The notes under the pieces: generated by a model
What the model was told of the DNA's origin: nothing
The model's input: the letters and a program-made list of their open reading frames with translations, nothing else
Database searches by the model: none
Translations under genes and position numbers: made by a program
Shown: one piece after another, positions 50,424-63,000 of the stretch
Layout: every line of letters begins with the position of its first letter
How positions within the stretch are numbered: position 1 is the stretch's first letter
Origin: Anaerolineales bacterium
GTDB taxonomy: Bacteria > Chloroflexota > Anaerolineae > Anaerolineales > UBA6663
Length of the DNA: 64,000 nucleotides
Reading direction: 5' to 3'
NCBI GenBank assembly: GCA_020850595.1
Contig: JADZEK010000013.1
Coordinates: forward strand, 38,647-102,646

Positions 50424-51659
50424 ATGGAGCGTGTGGTGATCACCGGCATGGGCGTCGCCAGCCCCTTGGGGTGCACGGTGCAGACTTTTTGGGAGGGGCT
50501 GCTCGCCGGAAGGTCGGGCGTCGTGCCCGTGACCGAAGCCGAGTTTGGCGCGCTGCGCACCCGCATTGGCGCTCGTCTGGCGGGCTACGACGAGCGCCAA
50601 TACTTCGATGCCAAGGAAGCGCGCCGCATGAGCCGATCGAGCCAAATGGCCGTGGCGGCGACCACCCAGGCCGTGGCGCAGGCCGGCCTGACGCCGCAGC
50701 AGATTGACTACCAGGAAGTGGGCGTGATCATCGCCAGCTCTATCGGCGGCTTCGCGGCTAGCGATGGGTTCTTCAAGGCCTTCTATGTCAAAGGCACAAG
50801 CAACCCGTTGATCATTCCGATCTCGATGAACTCCGCGCCGTCGTCCAACGTGTCCATCCGGTTCGGCTTTCAGGGGCCGATGCTGACGGTAGACGCGGCG
50901 TGCGCCTCCTCCGCCCATGCCATTGGCTACTGCTACAACCTCATCCGCGCCGGCCAACTCGACATGGCGGTCACGGGCGGATCGGATTGCCCGTTCGCGC
51001 CGGGCGTCGTGGCCGCCTGGTGCGCGCTGCGGGCCTTGTCGGAACGTAATGACGAGCCGGAAACCGCCTGCCGCCCGTTCAGCGCCGACCGCGACGGCCT
51101 GGTGCTGGGCGAAGGCGCGGCGATCTTCGTCATGGAGTCCGAAACTTCCGCCCAGCGGCGCGGTCAGCCCATCCTGGCCGAAGTCCTTGGCTATGCCGCG
51201 GCCAGCGACAGCTATCACCTGACGCAGCCGGTGCCCGACGGCCCAGCCCGCGCCATGCGCCGGGCGTTGACGAACGCCGGCGTAACGCCCGAACAGATTG
51301 ACTGGATCAACGCGCACGGCACAGCGACCATCTGGAACGACAAGACCGAAACCGCGGCGATCAAAATGGTGGCGGGCGACCACGCCTACCAAGTGCCGGT
51401 GGTGAGCCTCAAGGCCGGCCTGGGCCATGCTATCGCGGCCAGCGCCGCCCTGCAAACGGCCGCGGCCATCCTCTCGATCCGTGACCAGACCGTGCCGCCG
51501 ACCAGCAACTACCGGGTGCGCGACCCCGAGTGCGACCTGGACTACGTGACCGAAGGCCCGCGGCGCCAGGCCATTTCGCGCGTGCTGGGCAACTCGTTTG
51601 CCTTTGGCGGCAGCAATGCCGCGCTGGTCATCGCGCGCTACGAACCCCGTGAGGGCTAG
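50424..51659 (+). CDS. Beta-ketoacyl-ACP synthase, KAS II (FabF)-like
   Basis: 411 residues. VVITGMGVASPLG opens the thiolase fold; the active-site Cys is in DAACASSAHAIG, one His in NAHGTATIWND and the Lys/His pair in LKAGLGHAIAA. It condenses malonyl-ACP with acyl-ACP. The His motif reads HGTATIWND rather than the common HGTSTPLND. It may be ordinary fatty-acid synthesis or supply the nearby megasynthase, which runs in the opposite direction. ATG at 50424 follows AGGAGG eight bases upstream. Confidence 0.88.
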   Translation: MERVVITGMGVASPLGCTVQTFWEGLLAGRSGVVPVTEAEFGALRTRIGARLAGYDERQYFDAKEARRMSRSSQMAVAATTQAVAQAGLTPQQIDYQEVGVIIASSIGGFAASDGFFKAFYVKGTSNPLIIPISMNSAPSSNVSIRFGFQGPMLTVDAACASSAHAIGYCYNLIRAGQLDMAVTGGSDCPFAPGVVAAWCALRALSERNDEPETACRPFSADRDGLVLGEGAAIFVMESETSAQRRGQPILAEVLGYAAASDSYHLTQPVPDGPARAMRRALTNAGVTPEQIDWINAHGTATIWNDKTETAAIKMVAGDHAYQVPVVSLKAGLGHAIAASAALQTAAAILSIRDQTVPPTSNYRVRDPECDLDYVTEGPRRQAISRVLGNSFAFGGSNAALVIARYEPREG

Positions 51660-53304
51660 GCGCAGCCTGCCGGCCGGCCCCACCTGGCAGGGCGCTCTGG
51701 CGGCGGGCCTGCTAGCGCTGGCCTTCTACGCCTACACGCTCCAGCCGTCACTGGCCTGGGGCGACGGCACGCGCCTCCAGCGCGAGGCCGTCACCGGCCA
51801 GTCGTTCATCCTGGCCGAGATGGTGCCGCTCGCCATCGCCCCCGACCCTCTGCCGTTCAACCGATTGGGCGTAGCCGCCTGGGACCATCCGTTGTACGTG
51901 ATGGTCACCCACACGCTCGTGCGCTTGCTGCCGGCCCTGGACCGGCTGTGGCTGGTCAACTTCTTCTCGGCGCTGTGTGGGGCCGGGGCGGTGGGGCTGG
52001 TGTACGCCCTGGTCGCCGAGGAGACCGGCCGCCCGGCCGCGGCAGCCATCGCCGCGGCGAGCCTGGCGGTGGCGCACACCTTTTGGTTTCACGCCGTGAC
52101 ACCCGAGGTGTACACGTTATGGGCGCTGCTGCTGCTGCTGGCGCTGGCGGCCTGGCAGCGTTTTGAGGCCACCGGCCGCGCGGGTTGGCTGGTGGCGGCC
52201 GGGCTGGCCTGGGGGCTAGGCGCGGCCAATCACTTGTTGGCCTTGCTGGCCGTATCGGCGTTGGGGCTGTATGCGGCCCTCACTTACCTGGCGCCGCCCG
52301 CGCCACGCGCTCAGCCGGATGGGCGGGCGCTGGCCCGTCAGTTGGGCTTCGTCAGCGTGGGATTTGGCCTCGGCTTCCTGCCCTACGTGATTCAATTCGT
52401 GCGGCTGCTGCGGCTGCTGCCGCTGAGTCAGGTATTGGGGCCGGTGGTGGGCACGACGTTCCTGGCGAATTTGTTGGCCCTGACGCCGGCCAAATTCGTC
52501 GCCAGCCTGGCAGTCGGGGCAGTGCTGCACCTGGCGCAGTTTGGTCCGCTGGGGCTGGCCCTGGGCTGGCTGGGCTTGGGGCTGCGCCGACGCCTGGCCC
52601 GCAAAGCGCTGGCCGGGTACTCCGTGTACGGCCTATTTGCCTTGCTCTATCACGTCTCAGACCAATTTGCGTTCTACCTGACGGCCTACGTGTTCCTGGC
52701 GCTGGCGTTGGGGCTAATGACGGATGCATGCCTGGCGCGGCTGACAGCCAGCGGGCGCGCCGCGGCGCTGGCGGTGTTGGCGGCCGGCATCGTGGCCCTG
52801 CCGTGGCTGTACGCGGCGGCTCCCAGTTGGGCGCGGGCGGCGGGCTATGGTGATGAGTTGTTGGCCATTCCGCAGATCGGCACGGGCGTCCGCGACGGGC
52901 TGACCTACTACGTGAACCCGAATAAACGCGGCGACTACGGTGCGTGGGCGTTCGGGCAGGCCACGCTGGCGGCGCTGCCGCCCAACGCCCTGGTGCTGGC
53001 CGAGTGGTACACCGATACGGATGAGTATTTCGTGCTGCGCTATTTCACCGCCGTGGAGGCCCTCCGGCCCGATCTGACGCTGGAGGGCTGGCCGACCGAA
53101 GACCCGTTCTTGTTCGATAACGCGCTAGCCGTGGCGCGCGTTCGGGCTGCGACGGCCGCGCGCCCCGTGTACTTGGCCTCCCTCGCTGAGCGGTACTATG
53201 GCGTGGCGGCCCTGCAAGCCGACTATTGCTTGACGCCTGAGCACAGCCTATATCGGGTCTATCCACGCGGCCTGGAGCCGGCTGGCGCTAGGTGTCTCCC
53301 CTGA
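51649..53304 (+). CDS. DUF2723-like multi-spanning membrane protein
   Basis: 551 residues, about ten or more membrane spans, with the soluble N-terminal and C-terminal ends. YTLQPSLAWGDGTRLQ at the start and the loop FNRLGVAAWDHPLYVM have the Asp-rich feel of GT-C enzymes and DUF2723 proteins. The C-terminal part (VLAEWYTDTDEYFVLRYF) is soluble. Probably transfers a lipid-linked sugar; this is an inference. The GTG at 51649 overlaps the KAS stop. Its end overlaps that of the convergent phosphopantetheinyl transferase gene by 17 bases. Confidence 0.72.
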   Translation: MRARRSLPAGPTWQGALAAGLLALAFYAYTLQPSLAWGDGTRLQREAVTGQSFILAEMVPLAIAPDPLPFNRLGVAAWDHPLYVMVTHTLVRLLPALDRLWLVNFFSALCGAGAVGLVYALVAEETGRPAAAAIAAASLAVAHTFWFHAVTPEVYTLWALLLLLALAAWQRFEATGRAGWLVAAGLAWGLGAANHLLALLAVSALGLYAALTYLAPPAPRAQPDGRALARQLGFVSVGFGLGFLPYVIQFVRLLRLLPLSQVLGPVVGTTFLANLLALTPAKFVASLAVGAVLHLAQFGPLGLALGWLGLGLRRRLARKALAGYSVYGLFALLYHVSDQFAFYLTAYVFLALALGLMTDACLARLTASGRAAALAVLAAGIVALPWLYAAAPSWARAAGYGDELLAIPQIGTGVRDGLTYYVNPNKRGDYGAWAFGQATLAALPPNALVLAEWYTDTDEYFVLRYFTAVEALRPDLTLEGWPTEDPFLFDNALAVARVRAATAARPVYLASLAERYYGVAALQADYCLTPEHSLYRVYPRGLEPAGARCLP

Positions 53305-54019
53305 TAGGCCACTCCCCACAATCAACTAGCGCGGCTTCGCGGCCGCGAACGGCTATGGCCGCGGCGTAGCCCGGAGGCATGGCGGGCTCGAGCAACTGCC
53401 AGGCCGCGGCCTCGGCCGGATCGTCCTGCACCCACAGCAGGCGCGGCTGGCCCGTCTCCAGCGTGACCTCGAACGCGTCGAGCGGCAAGGATAGTCCCAG
53501 GCCGCGTGCCTTGAGATAGGCTTCCTTGCGCGTCCAACACCGAAAGAAGGCGGCCGCCTGTTCTCCGGCGGGCAGGGCGGACAGCCGCTGCGCCTCGCCA
53601 GGGGCAAAGAAGCGCTCGGCGATGGCCGCGCGATCGGTGATTGGGCGGCAGGCCTCGACATCCACGCCGACGGGTACGGCGGCGGTGAGGGCGACCAGCG
53701 CCCATGCGCCCGAGTGCGCCAGGTTGAACTGCAGTACATCTGCCGGCGCGGCCAGGCCGGGCTTGCCAAAGTCGTTGGCCGCGAAGACCAACTCCGCCGG
53801 ACGTCGCCCGACGTAGGCGCTGATGAGTTGTCGCAGTTGTCCGTGCGCGGCGACAAAGCGCCGGGCGTCGGCGGCAAAGTAGAAGTGGGCGGCGCGCTCG
53901 CGCTCGTCGGGCGCCAGGGCGGTCTCAGTTGCGGATTGCGCTCTGGCCGGCAGGTCGAGCCGCAGCCGCCACAGGTGCAGCTCGGTGGCGGCCAGTGGGC
54001 GGAGTGTGGCGGTGCTCAC
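53288..54019 (-). CDS. Sfp-type 4'-phosphopantetheinyl transferase
   Basis: 243 residues. GVDVEACRPI and FFRCWTRKEAYLKARG are the two signature motifs. It activates carrier proteins by adding the phosphopantetheine arm from CoA. The GTG start lies three bases after the megasynthase stop, so it surely serves that enzyme's three carrier domains. Length and motifs are normal for Sfp types with broad specificity. Confidence 0.93.
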   Translation of the reverse strand: MSTATLRPLAATELHLWRLRLDLPARAQSATETALAPDERERAAHFYFAADARRFVAAHGQLRQLISAYVGRRPAELVFAANDFGKPGLAAPADVLQFNLAHSGAWALVALTAAVPVGVDVEACRPITDRAAIAERFFAPGEAQRLSALPAGEQAAAFFRCWTRKEAYLKARGLGLSLPLDAFEVTLETGQPRLLWVQDDPAEAAAWQLLEPAMPPGYAAAIAVRGREAALVDCGEWPIRGDT

Positions 54020-54022
54020 CGG

Positions 54023-57000
54023 CTATGCGGCGCGCACATCGGCCGGCAGCCCGGCGGCCCCTGGGCGGGGCAGGAAGCCCGTCTTGGTCAGGTGGTCGAG
54101 GTACATATCGAGCAGGGCCGGCTCCAGGGGAGGGCAGGCCACCCCAGACCCGGCCAGGCCCGCCAGCGTATTGGCGCAGTCGAAGCGCGGCATGAAAACC
54201 TGTTCCTGGGTCACATCCTCGATCAGGGGTAGGAACGGGCTGCCGATGTTGGCCGGGAACTGTGCGGCGAGCCGCAGCAGTTCGGCCTGCCAGGCGTCGA
54301 AGGCCACCACGCGCAGCGGATAGCCGCGGCCGCGCGCCCACTCGACGATCCGGGCAAAGGGGAGCGGGGCCGGATTGGACAGGTGAAAGATGCGGCCGAG
54401 GGAGGCGGGCTGCTGTGAGAGCGCGACAATCGCGCTACTCACGTAATCCACAGGCACCACATCGGCGCCCAGGTCAAGGTCGGGCACGCTGTTCAGCATG
54501 AGGCACAGGCGCAGCAGGCTGCCGATGAAATCTTCCGTGTTCCACGCTCCGGTGCGGCTGCTGCCCGAAATGGAGCCGGGTCTGTAGATGGCGATCGGCA
54601 AGCCGCGCTCGCCGGCGGCGCGCACCAGCGCCTCGCTGACCCACTTGCTCTGGGCATAGCCGCCATACGGCGCCCCAATGGCTTCCAGGTTGTCGGATTC
54701 GAGCAGGCGGCGCTGGCCGGGGTGCGTGGCGGTGTGGAAGACGGAGAGCGTCGAGACAAAGTGGACGGGCTTAGCGTGCCGGCGGAAGGCCAGCCGGAGC
54801 ACCGTCTCGGTGCCGCCCACATTGGCGGGCTTGTGCGCCGCGTAGCCGTGGACGAAGTTGACCATCGCGCCGTTGTGATAGATCACCTCGATCTGCTCGG
54901 CCAGGTCGGCCCAGGCGTCGTCAGGTTGGCCCAGTTGCGGCTGTGACAGGTCGCCCAGCACCGGCACGATCCGGGTCGCCAGCGTCTCGTCCCACAGGTG
55001 ATAGTTGCTGAGGTTCTTGCGCAGGCGTTCGCGCCCGGCCTCGCGGGAGGGCGCCCGCACAAGACAGTAAACCTGCGCGGCGGGCCAGGCCTGTAGCAGT
55101 TCGTGGAGTAGGAACGCCCCTACGAACCCGGTGGCGCCGGTGAGCAGGAGCTGAGTCGGTGCAGCCGCGTGCGCCGCCTCGCGCTGCGCCACCGTGAGGC
55201 TCGGATCGAGCACGGCCTCCGCTTTGAGGTCGGCGACGGTCAGCGCGCCGAACAAGCGGCTGCCGTGTCCGTTGTGACCGTTGCCCGCTGCCGCCGCGGA
55301 GCGGGCTTGCTCCACGGCCTGCGCCAGCCCGGCAACGGTAGGTGTCTCGAACACCGCGCGCAGCGGCAGGCGCACCGCCAGCACTTCGCGCACGCGCAGG
55401 ATTAGGCGCGTGGCGAGCAGCGAGTGGCCGCCCAGGTCGAAAAAACTGTCGTGGATGCCGATGCGGGCGCGGGCGGCCTCCGGCGCGAGGCCCAGCACCT
55501 CGCCCCACAGCCTCACCAGGTCGGTTTCGAGCGCTGTGCGCGGCGCAACGTAGTCCTCGCTGCGGGCCGCCTCGCCGGTGGGCGCGGGCAGAGCCTTGCG
55601 GTCGAGCTTGCCGTTGGGCGTCAGTGGTAGGGCGTCGAGCCTGAGATATTCGGCCGGGAGCATGTAGTCGGGCAGGCGCTGGCGCAGAAAATCACGCAGG
55701 TCGGCGGCGGCCGGCAGCGTTTGGCCGGGCTGGATGACGATATAGCCGACCAGCCGCCGGGCCTCGGGCGTGGCGCCGACTGCCGCGACGGCCGCCTGAG
55801 CGATCGCCGGGTGATGGCCGAGGGCGGTTTCAATCTCACCCAACTCGATGCGGAAGCCGCGCAGTTTGACCTGCTGATCGCCGCGGCCCAAAAACTCCAG
55901 GTTGCCATCCGGCAGGAAGCGCGCCAGGTCGCCGGTGGCATACAAGCGGGCAGCCGGGTCGGCCTGGAACGGGTCGGCCACAAAGCGCTCGGCGGTAAGC
56001 TCAGGCCGCCCGAGGTAGCCCAGCGCGACGCCATGGCCGCCCAGATAAAGCTCGCCAACGACACCGGGGGGAACCGGTTGCCGGCGCTCATCCAGCACAT
56101 AGGCTTGCGTATTCCAGATCGGGCGGCCGACCGGCACCGTGCCAGTCGGCGGATGCGCCCCGGCGCTGACGTGGTAGGCCGTGGACCAAATCGTCGTCTC
56201 GGTTGGCCCGTAGAGGTTCCACAACTCGCTCACGCGCGGCAGCAGCGCCTCGGCCAGCCCGCGCGGCATGGCCTCCCCGCCGCACAGCGCCTTGAGGGGC
56301 AGCGGCGCCTGCCAGCCCGCGGCCAGCATGAGCCGCCAGGTGGCGGGCGTGGCCTGCATGTGCGTGATCCCCTGGGTGCCCACCACGTCGAGCAAGCGCT
56401 CACCGTCGGAGGCCAACTCGCGTTCGGCGATGACAACTTGCGCCCCCACACTGAGCGGCAGGTACAACTCCAGCCCGGCGATATCGAACGAGAGCGTCGT
56501 AACTGCCAGCAGGCGGTCGCCCGCGGCCAGCCCTGGCGCCTCTTGCATGGATAAAAGGAAGTTGACGAGCGCGCGCTGCGGAATCTGCACACCCTTCGGA
56601 CGGCCGGTCGAGCCGCTGGTGTAGATCACGTAGGCGCGCTCTTCCCCGCCCGGCGCCGTGGGCAAGTTGCCGCTGGGCAGCGTCGCGATCGCGGGCCACT
56701 CGGCGTCGAGGACGACGACGCGCCCAGCGAACTCAGGCAGGCCGCCCACCAGAGCGCCCTCGGTGATCAGTACCGGCGCGCCGGAGTCGCCGAGCATAAA
56801 GGCTACGCGCTCGGCAGGATACGTCGGATCTAGCGGCACATAGGCCGCCCCGGCCTTCTGCACGCCGAGCAGCGCCACGAGCATGTTGGGCGAGCGCTCC
56901 AGGCAAACACCCACCAGCGCGCCAGGGCCGACACCCTGCGCTTGCAGGTGGCGGGCCAACTGGTTGGCCCGCATGTTGAGGTCGGCGTATGTCATAGCGC

Positions 57001-60000
57001 CGACCGACGAGCCGGCCGCGCTGACCGCCGGCGAAGTGGGCCTGCGGGCCGCCTGCGCTTCAAACAGGCGCGGCAAGCTGATGAAGTCCGGCAGCGGGCG
57101 CGCCGTGTCGTTCCAGGCGCGGGTCACCAACTCAGCCTCGGCGGCGGTGAGCAGCGGCAGGGCGGCGATGGGCCGCGTCGGGTCGGCCGCAAGTCCGGCG
57201 AGCAGCGCGCCCAGATGAGCGAGCAGCCGGTCGGCCGTCGCGGCCTCGAAGAGGTCCGTGTTGTAGTTGAGTGAAGCGGCTAGCCCGCCGTCCACCTCGG
57301 CCATCATCAGCGTCAGGTCGAACTGCGCCGGCTGCTGCCGGAGGGCCAGCGACTCGAGCGTCAGGTCGCCCAGCGGCAACTGCGTCCCGGGCAGCCCCAG
57401 TGCCAGCGCGCCCAGGCCCTCCACCTCTGCGCTCTGTGGGCGCTGCAGGATGAACATGGTCTGGAAGATGGGTGGGCGGCTGGCGTCGCGCAGCAGGTGC
57501 AGCTTATCGGCCAGCCAGGCGGGCGGGTAATCGGCGTGCTCAAACGCGCCCAGCACGGTCTGGCGTACCTGCGCGAGCAGATCGCGGAAGGACTGTTGTC
57601 CGTCTACCTCGGCGCGGATTGCTACCGGGTTGATGAAGTAGCCGGCCAGCCCGGCCAGTTCGGGGCGGGCGCGCCCGGTGGTGACCGAGCCAACAACGAG
57701 GTCACTCTGTCCGGTGTAGCGGAAGAGCAGCGCCTCAAAGGCGGCCAGCAATGTCATGTACAGCGTGGCGCCGTTGGCCCTCGCGACGGCGCGCAGTTGC
57801 TCGGCGAGCGCCGGGCTGAAGCGCACGGTGCGGGTGTCGCCCCGGTAGCTGGGCGACGCGGGGCGCGGGCGGTCCGTGGGCAGGTCCAGCACCGGCAGTT
57901 CGCCCTGCAGTTGCCGTTGCCAGTAAGCCCAGAGCTTGTCGCCTTCGGGTCCGGCCAGGCGGCTATTCTGCCAGCGCACGAAGTCGGCATATTGGACGGG
58001 GAGCGGCGGCAAGCTGGCCGGCCGCCCGGCGTGTGCGGCCTGGTAAAGGTGCATCAACTCCGTCGCCAAGACCGTCATGGACCAGAAGTCGGTGATGAGA
58101 TGATCAAGCGCCAGCAGGAGGACGTGCTCGTCCGCGGCGCGTTGATAGAGTTGGGCGCGAAACAATGGGCCGCGTTCGATCTCAAAGGGCGCGTGCGCGG
58201 CAGCGGTCAACCGCTCCTCGACCGCCGACTGCGGCCAACCCTGCGCGTCAATGATCTCTAGCGGCGCGGCCGGCCTCGCGGCCACCCGCTGCACCGGCGT
58301 CCCGTCACTCAGGTGGAAGGTGGTGCGCAGGGCGGCGTGGCGCGCCGCCAACTGGTCCAGGGCAGTGGCCAGGGCGGCCACGTCAAGCGGGCCGGTCAGG
58401 CGGGCCGCTCCGGCCACGTTGAATGCAACGCCCGGCGGCACGACCTGGTGCAGGAACCACATAGCCTGCTGATTGCTCGTCAGCGGCTGGTCGCCGCGCA
58501 GGTCGGCCAGCGCCTCGATGCGCACCGCCTGGGCGTCGCTGGCGGCCGCGCGCGCTTCGAGCGCACTGGTCAGCCCGGCGAGTGTTGGGCCTTGCAGCAA
58601 CTCCACCAACGGAACTTCCAGGCCGAGCGTTTGCTCGATGCGGTTCTTCAGCTCTACGGCCATGAGCGAATCAAGGCCGCATTGGTTCAGGGGTTGGTGC
58701 CGGTCCAGTTGGGCCTCGCCCAGGCCCAGCACGCGGCTGACCTGCCGCGCCAGGAAGGTTGGGATGGCCACCGGAGCGGCGGCGGGCGGCAGGGCCGGCG
58801 CCGGTGCGCTCAACTCTAACTTGGCCCCGAGCGCCGCCAACTGCTCCGGCGCGGCCTGGGCGAGAACGGCAAGGGCCGCTCGCAGCGTGTCCTCAGCGGG
58901 CTGTGAGTCACTACCCGCCATGTCCCACGCCGGCGCGTGGCTATCGGCAGATGGGGCGGGCAGCCAATGGCGCTGGCGTTCGAAGGGATAGGTGGGTAGG
59001 GCCACCTTGTGGCGCGCGTAGCCCCGGTCATAGGCCGTCCAATCCAGCGGGCCGCCTAGCGCATACAGCTGCGCCACGGCGCTGTTGAGCACGACCCAAT
59101 CGGGCTGTCCTGAACGGAGCGAGGGCAGCCAGGCTTGCCCGGCTTCCGGCAGTCCGCGCCGGGCCATACCCAGCAGCACCGGGTGCGGGCCGATCTCAAC
59201 CAGGGTGTTGATGCCTAGCTCCTCCAGGCGCCCGAGGCCCGCGGCAAAGCGCACGGGCGCGCTGACATGCGCGCGCCAATAGGCGGCGTCGGGGGCCGCC
59301 GTTTGCTGTGCGCCCGTGACGTTGGAGATGAGCACAGGGCCGGTCGGCGCTTGCATGTGCGTCTCAGCGGCCAGCCGTTCAAACTCGGCCAGCATGGGGG
59401 CCATCAGCGGTGAGTGGAAAGCGTGCGATACCGCCAGGGCCTGGCACTTGATCCCTTGCGCTGTGAGCTGCGCCGTAATCGCCGCCACTGCCTCGCCCGC
59501 GCCCGAGATGACCGTGTTGTCAGGTCCGTTGAGGGCCGCGAGGCTTACCCGTTCGGCGTAGGGCGCAATGGCCGCCGCGACAACGGCCTCGCCCGCGAAC
59601 ACGGCCGCCATCGCTCCGCCGGCCGGCAGCGCCTGCATGAGCCGGCCGCGCGCGGCAATGAGGGCCAGGCCCGTTTCGACCTCGAATACGCCCGCCGCAC
59701 AGGCCGCCGCGTATTCGCCGACGCTGTGACCGAGCACGGCCGCCGGCTCCACGCCCCAGCTCCGCCAGAGCGCGCCCAGGCCATACTCCAGCGCAAAGAG
59801 CGCCGGTTGAGTGAAAGCAGTCTGGTCCAGCCCCGGCGCATCGCCCCACATCACCGCCAGCAGCGGGCGCGGCAGGCCGCCGTTGACATCGAGCCAGGCG
59901 GCGCAGCGGTCGAGCGCGGCGCGATAGACCGGCTGAGTGTCGTACAGCGCCCGGCCCATGCCGGCGTACTGCGCGCCCTGACCGGTGAACAGGAAGGCAA

Positions 60001-63000
60001 TGCGCGGCTTCGGGTGGCCGGCGGCCTGCCCGAACACCACCCCGGCCGGCTCCTGGCCCTGGGCGGCGGCCGCCAACTGGGCCTGGGCCTCGGCCGCGCC
60101 GCTTGCCCTCAGCGCCAGCCGGTAGGCGTGCTGGCTGCGGCCGGCGTTGGCCGTGTGCGCCACGTCAGCCAGCCGGAGCGCCGGGTGTGCCGCCAGGTGG
60201 GCGGCATAGCGGCCCGCCAGGGTGCGCAGGGCGGCTGGGCTGCGCGCCGACAGCGCCAGCACGTGCAGTGGACGCTCGCGCTCGCCCGTTATTACGCGTG
60301 CCGCCGGCGCCTCCGCCAGCACCACATGCGCGTTGGTGCCGCCGAAGCCAAACGAACTCACACCCGCCAGCCGTGGGGTCCCGCGGGCCGGCCAGGGGCG
60401 CGCCGCGGTGAGGATCTGGATCGGCGTGCCGGCCAGCGGCAGCACCGGGTTCACCGCTTCCAGGTGCAGATGGCGGGGCAGCCACTCGTGCTGAAGCGCG
60501 AGCACGACCTTAATGACCCCCGCGATGCCGGCCGCCGACTCGAGGTGGCCGATGTTGGTCTTCACCGAAGCCAGCCCCACCACATGTTCCGGTGATCGCG
60601 GCGCGCCCAGCACCGCGCCCAAGGCCTGCACCTCAATGGGGTCGCCCAGCGGCGTGCCCGTGCCATGCGCCTCTACATAGTCCAGGTCGCCGGCCGGCAC
60701 TCCGGCCCGTTCCAAGGCCGCGCGGATGACGGCTTGCTGGGCGAGGCCGTTGGGCGCGGTCAGGCCGTTGCTCCGGCCATCTTGGTTGACGGCCGAGCCG
60801 CGCACGACCGCCAGAATTGGGTCGCCGTCGGCCTGGGCCTGTGCCAGGCGCTTGAGCACGACCACGCCGCAGCCCTCGCCGCGCACATAGCCGTCGGCCT
60901 TGGCGTCAAAGGTCTTGCAGCGCCCGTCAGCGGCCATCATGCGCGCCTGCGAAAACGTAATGGTCAATTCAGGAGCGAGGATGAGGTTCACGCCGCCCGC
61001 CAGCGCCACCTCGCTTTCGCCGCGCCGCAGACTCTCGCAGGCCAGATGCAGCGCCACGAGCGAGGAGGAGCAGGCCGTGTCAATGGCCAGGCTCGGCCCG
61101 CGCAGGTCGAGCGTGTAAGACAGGCGGTTGGCGGCGATGCTGTGCGCGTTGCCCGTGCCGGTGTAGGCGTCTATGCGGCCCGGATCACCGAACAGCAGGC
61201 GCGAATAGTCGTAGCTGCTGATGCCCATGAACACGCCCGTGTTGGTGCCTGCCAACTGGTCGGGCGGCAGGCCGGCGTTCTCCAGCGCCTCCCAGGCCAC
61301 CTCCAGCAGCAAGCGCTGCTGCGGGTCCATGCGCGCGGCCTCGCGCGGAGAGATGCCAAAGAAGTGCGGGTCGAAATGCCCCACGTCGTCCAGGAAGCCG
61401 CCCCAGCGCGTGCTCATTTTGCCGCGTGTGCCGGGTTCCGGCGCGTATAACTCATCCACCGGCCAACGGTCCGTCGGCACGACAGAGATCGCGTCCACGC
61501 CATCGCGCAGCAGTTGCCAGAAAGCTTCGGCGTCGGGCGCGCCGGGGAAACGGCAGCCCAGGCCGATGATGGCAATTGGTTCGTCTGGGGTGGCCCGGCT
61601 GCTTTCAGAGGCGGCCGGCCCTTCCGGTTCGGGTTCGATGCCGGCCAGGTGCAGGGCCAGTAGCCGGATGGTCGGGTAGTCCCAGGCCAGCGTTGGGGGC
61701 ACCGGTCGCTTGAGCCACACGGCCAATTCTCCGGCGACGCCGACGGCCTGAGCCGAGTCCAGCCCGTACTCCACAAACGGCCGCTCAACGGCAATCACGC
61801 CGGGGCGCATCTTCAGGCGCTTGGCAATGTGGTCAACCAGCCAGCTTTCAATGCCTGCGGCCTGGGCCAGGGCCTCGGGTGGGGCGCTGGGTGCAGTGGT
61901 TGCGAGCCTGCCGGCCGCCGCCGCGGCGGGCGCTGGCACGGCGCTAGCCACATCCTGATCGGCGCGCCATTCGGAAATGACCTCCAGGGTGCCGGCTAGG
62001 TACTGCTGCCTGCTGGCGTGCCGCTGGATTTTGCCGCTGGAGGTCTTGGCGATGCTGAGCGTCTTGATCAGCACCAGGGCGTGTAATTGCAGCTCATGAT
62101 GCAGCGCCAGCGCGCGCCGGACGGCGGCGACAACTTCGCCAAGCACCGGGCGCTGATAGTGACGATCCACCTCGGCCACTATCACCAGGCGCTCTTCTCC
62201 CTCCGCCTCGACCGAAAAAGCCGCCAGGCTGTCGGCGCGGATCGCGGCGTGGCAGCGCTCGACGGTGTGCTCGATATCTTGCGGGTAATGGTTGCGCCCC
62301 CGAATGATGATCAGGTCTTTGGAGCGCCCCGTGACGTAAAGTTGCCCATCATGTACGAAGCCCAGGTCGCCCGTGCGCAAGAACGGCCCGTCGCCATTGG
62401 CCAACCGCGCGCCGAAAGACTCCGCCGTTTCGGCCGGGCGGCGCCAATAGCCGGCGGTGATGTTGCCGCCCGCCAGCCAAATCTCGCCCACTTCATCCTC
62501 GGGGCAGGCGCACTTGGCCTCGGCGTTGACGATCAGCAGGCGTTCATCGAGGATGGCCCGGCCACAACTGACCAACACTTGCTGGTCGGCTGTCCCGGAG
62601 GCCAGGTCCACCGGGCTGACGACGACCTGATTGTGTTCCAGCGGCTTGCGCGCCAGGGTCAGGGTCGTAATGCGGCCCGCGCCGTGCCCGCCCGCGGCCA
62701 GCAAAGTCGCCTCGGCCAGCCCGTAGCACGGGTAGAACGCTTCCGCTTTGAAGCCGCTGGGCGCAAAAGCCGCCGCGAACCGGTCCAGAGCCTCCGGCCG
62801 AATAGGCTCAGCCCCGCAGAAAGCCACCCGCCATTGGCTCAGGTCGAGCCGGGCGCGTTCCTCTGGCGTCACCTTGTCCACGCACAGCGCGTAGGCGAAG
62901 TTGGGCGCTCCGCTGATCGTGCCATGCCGGCTGCCATAATCCGTAATGGCCTGGAGCCAGCGGCCCGGCTGCTGCAAGAACGATGCGGGCGACATGAGCG

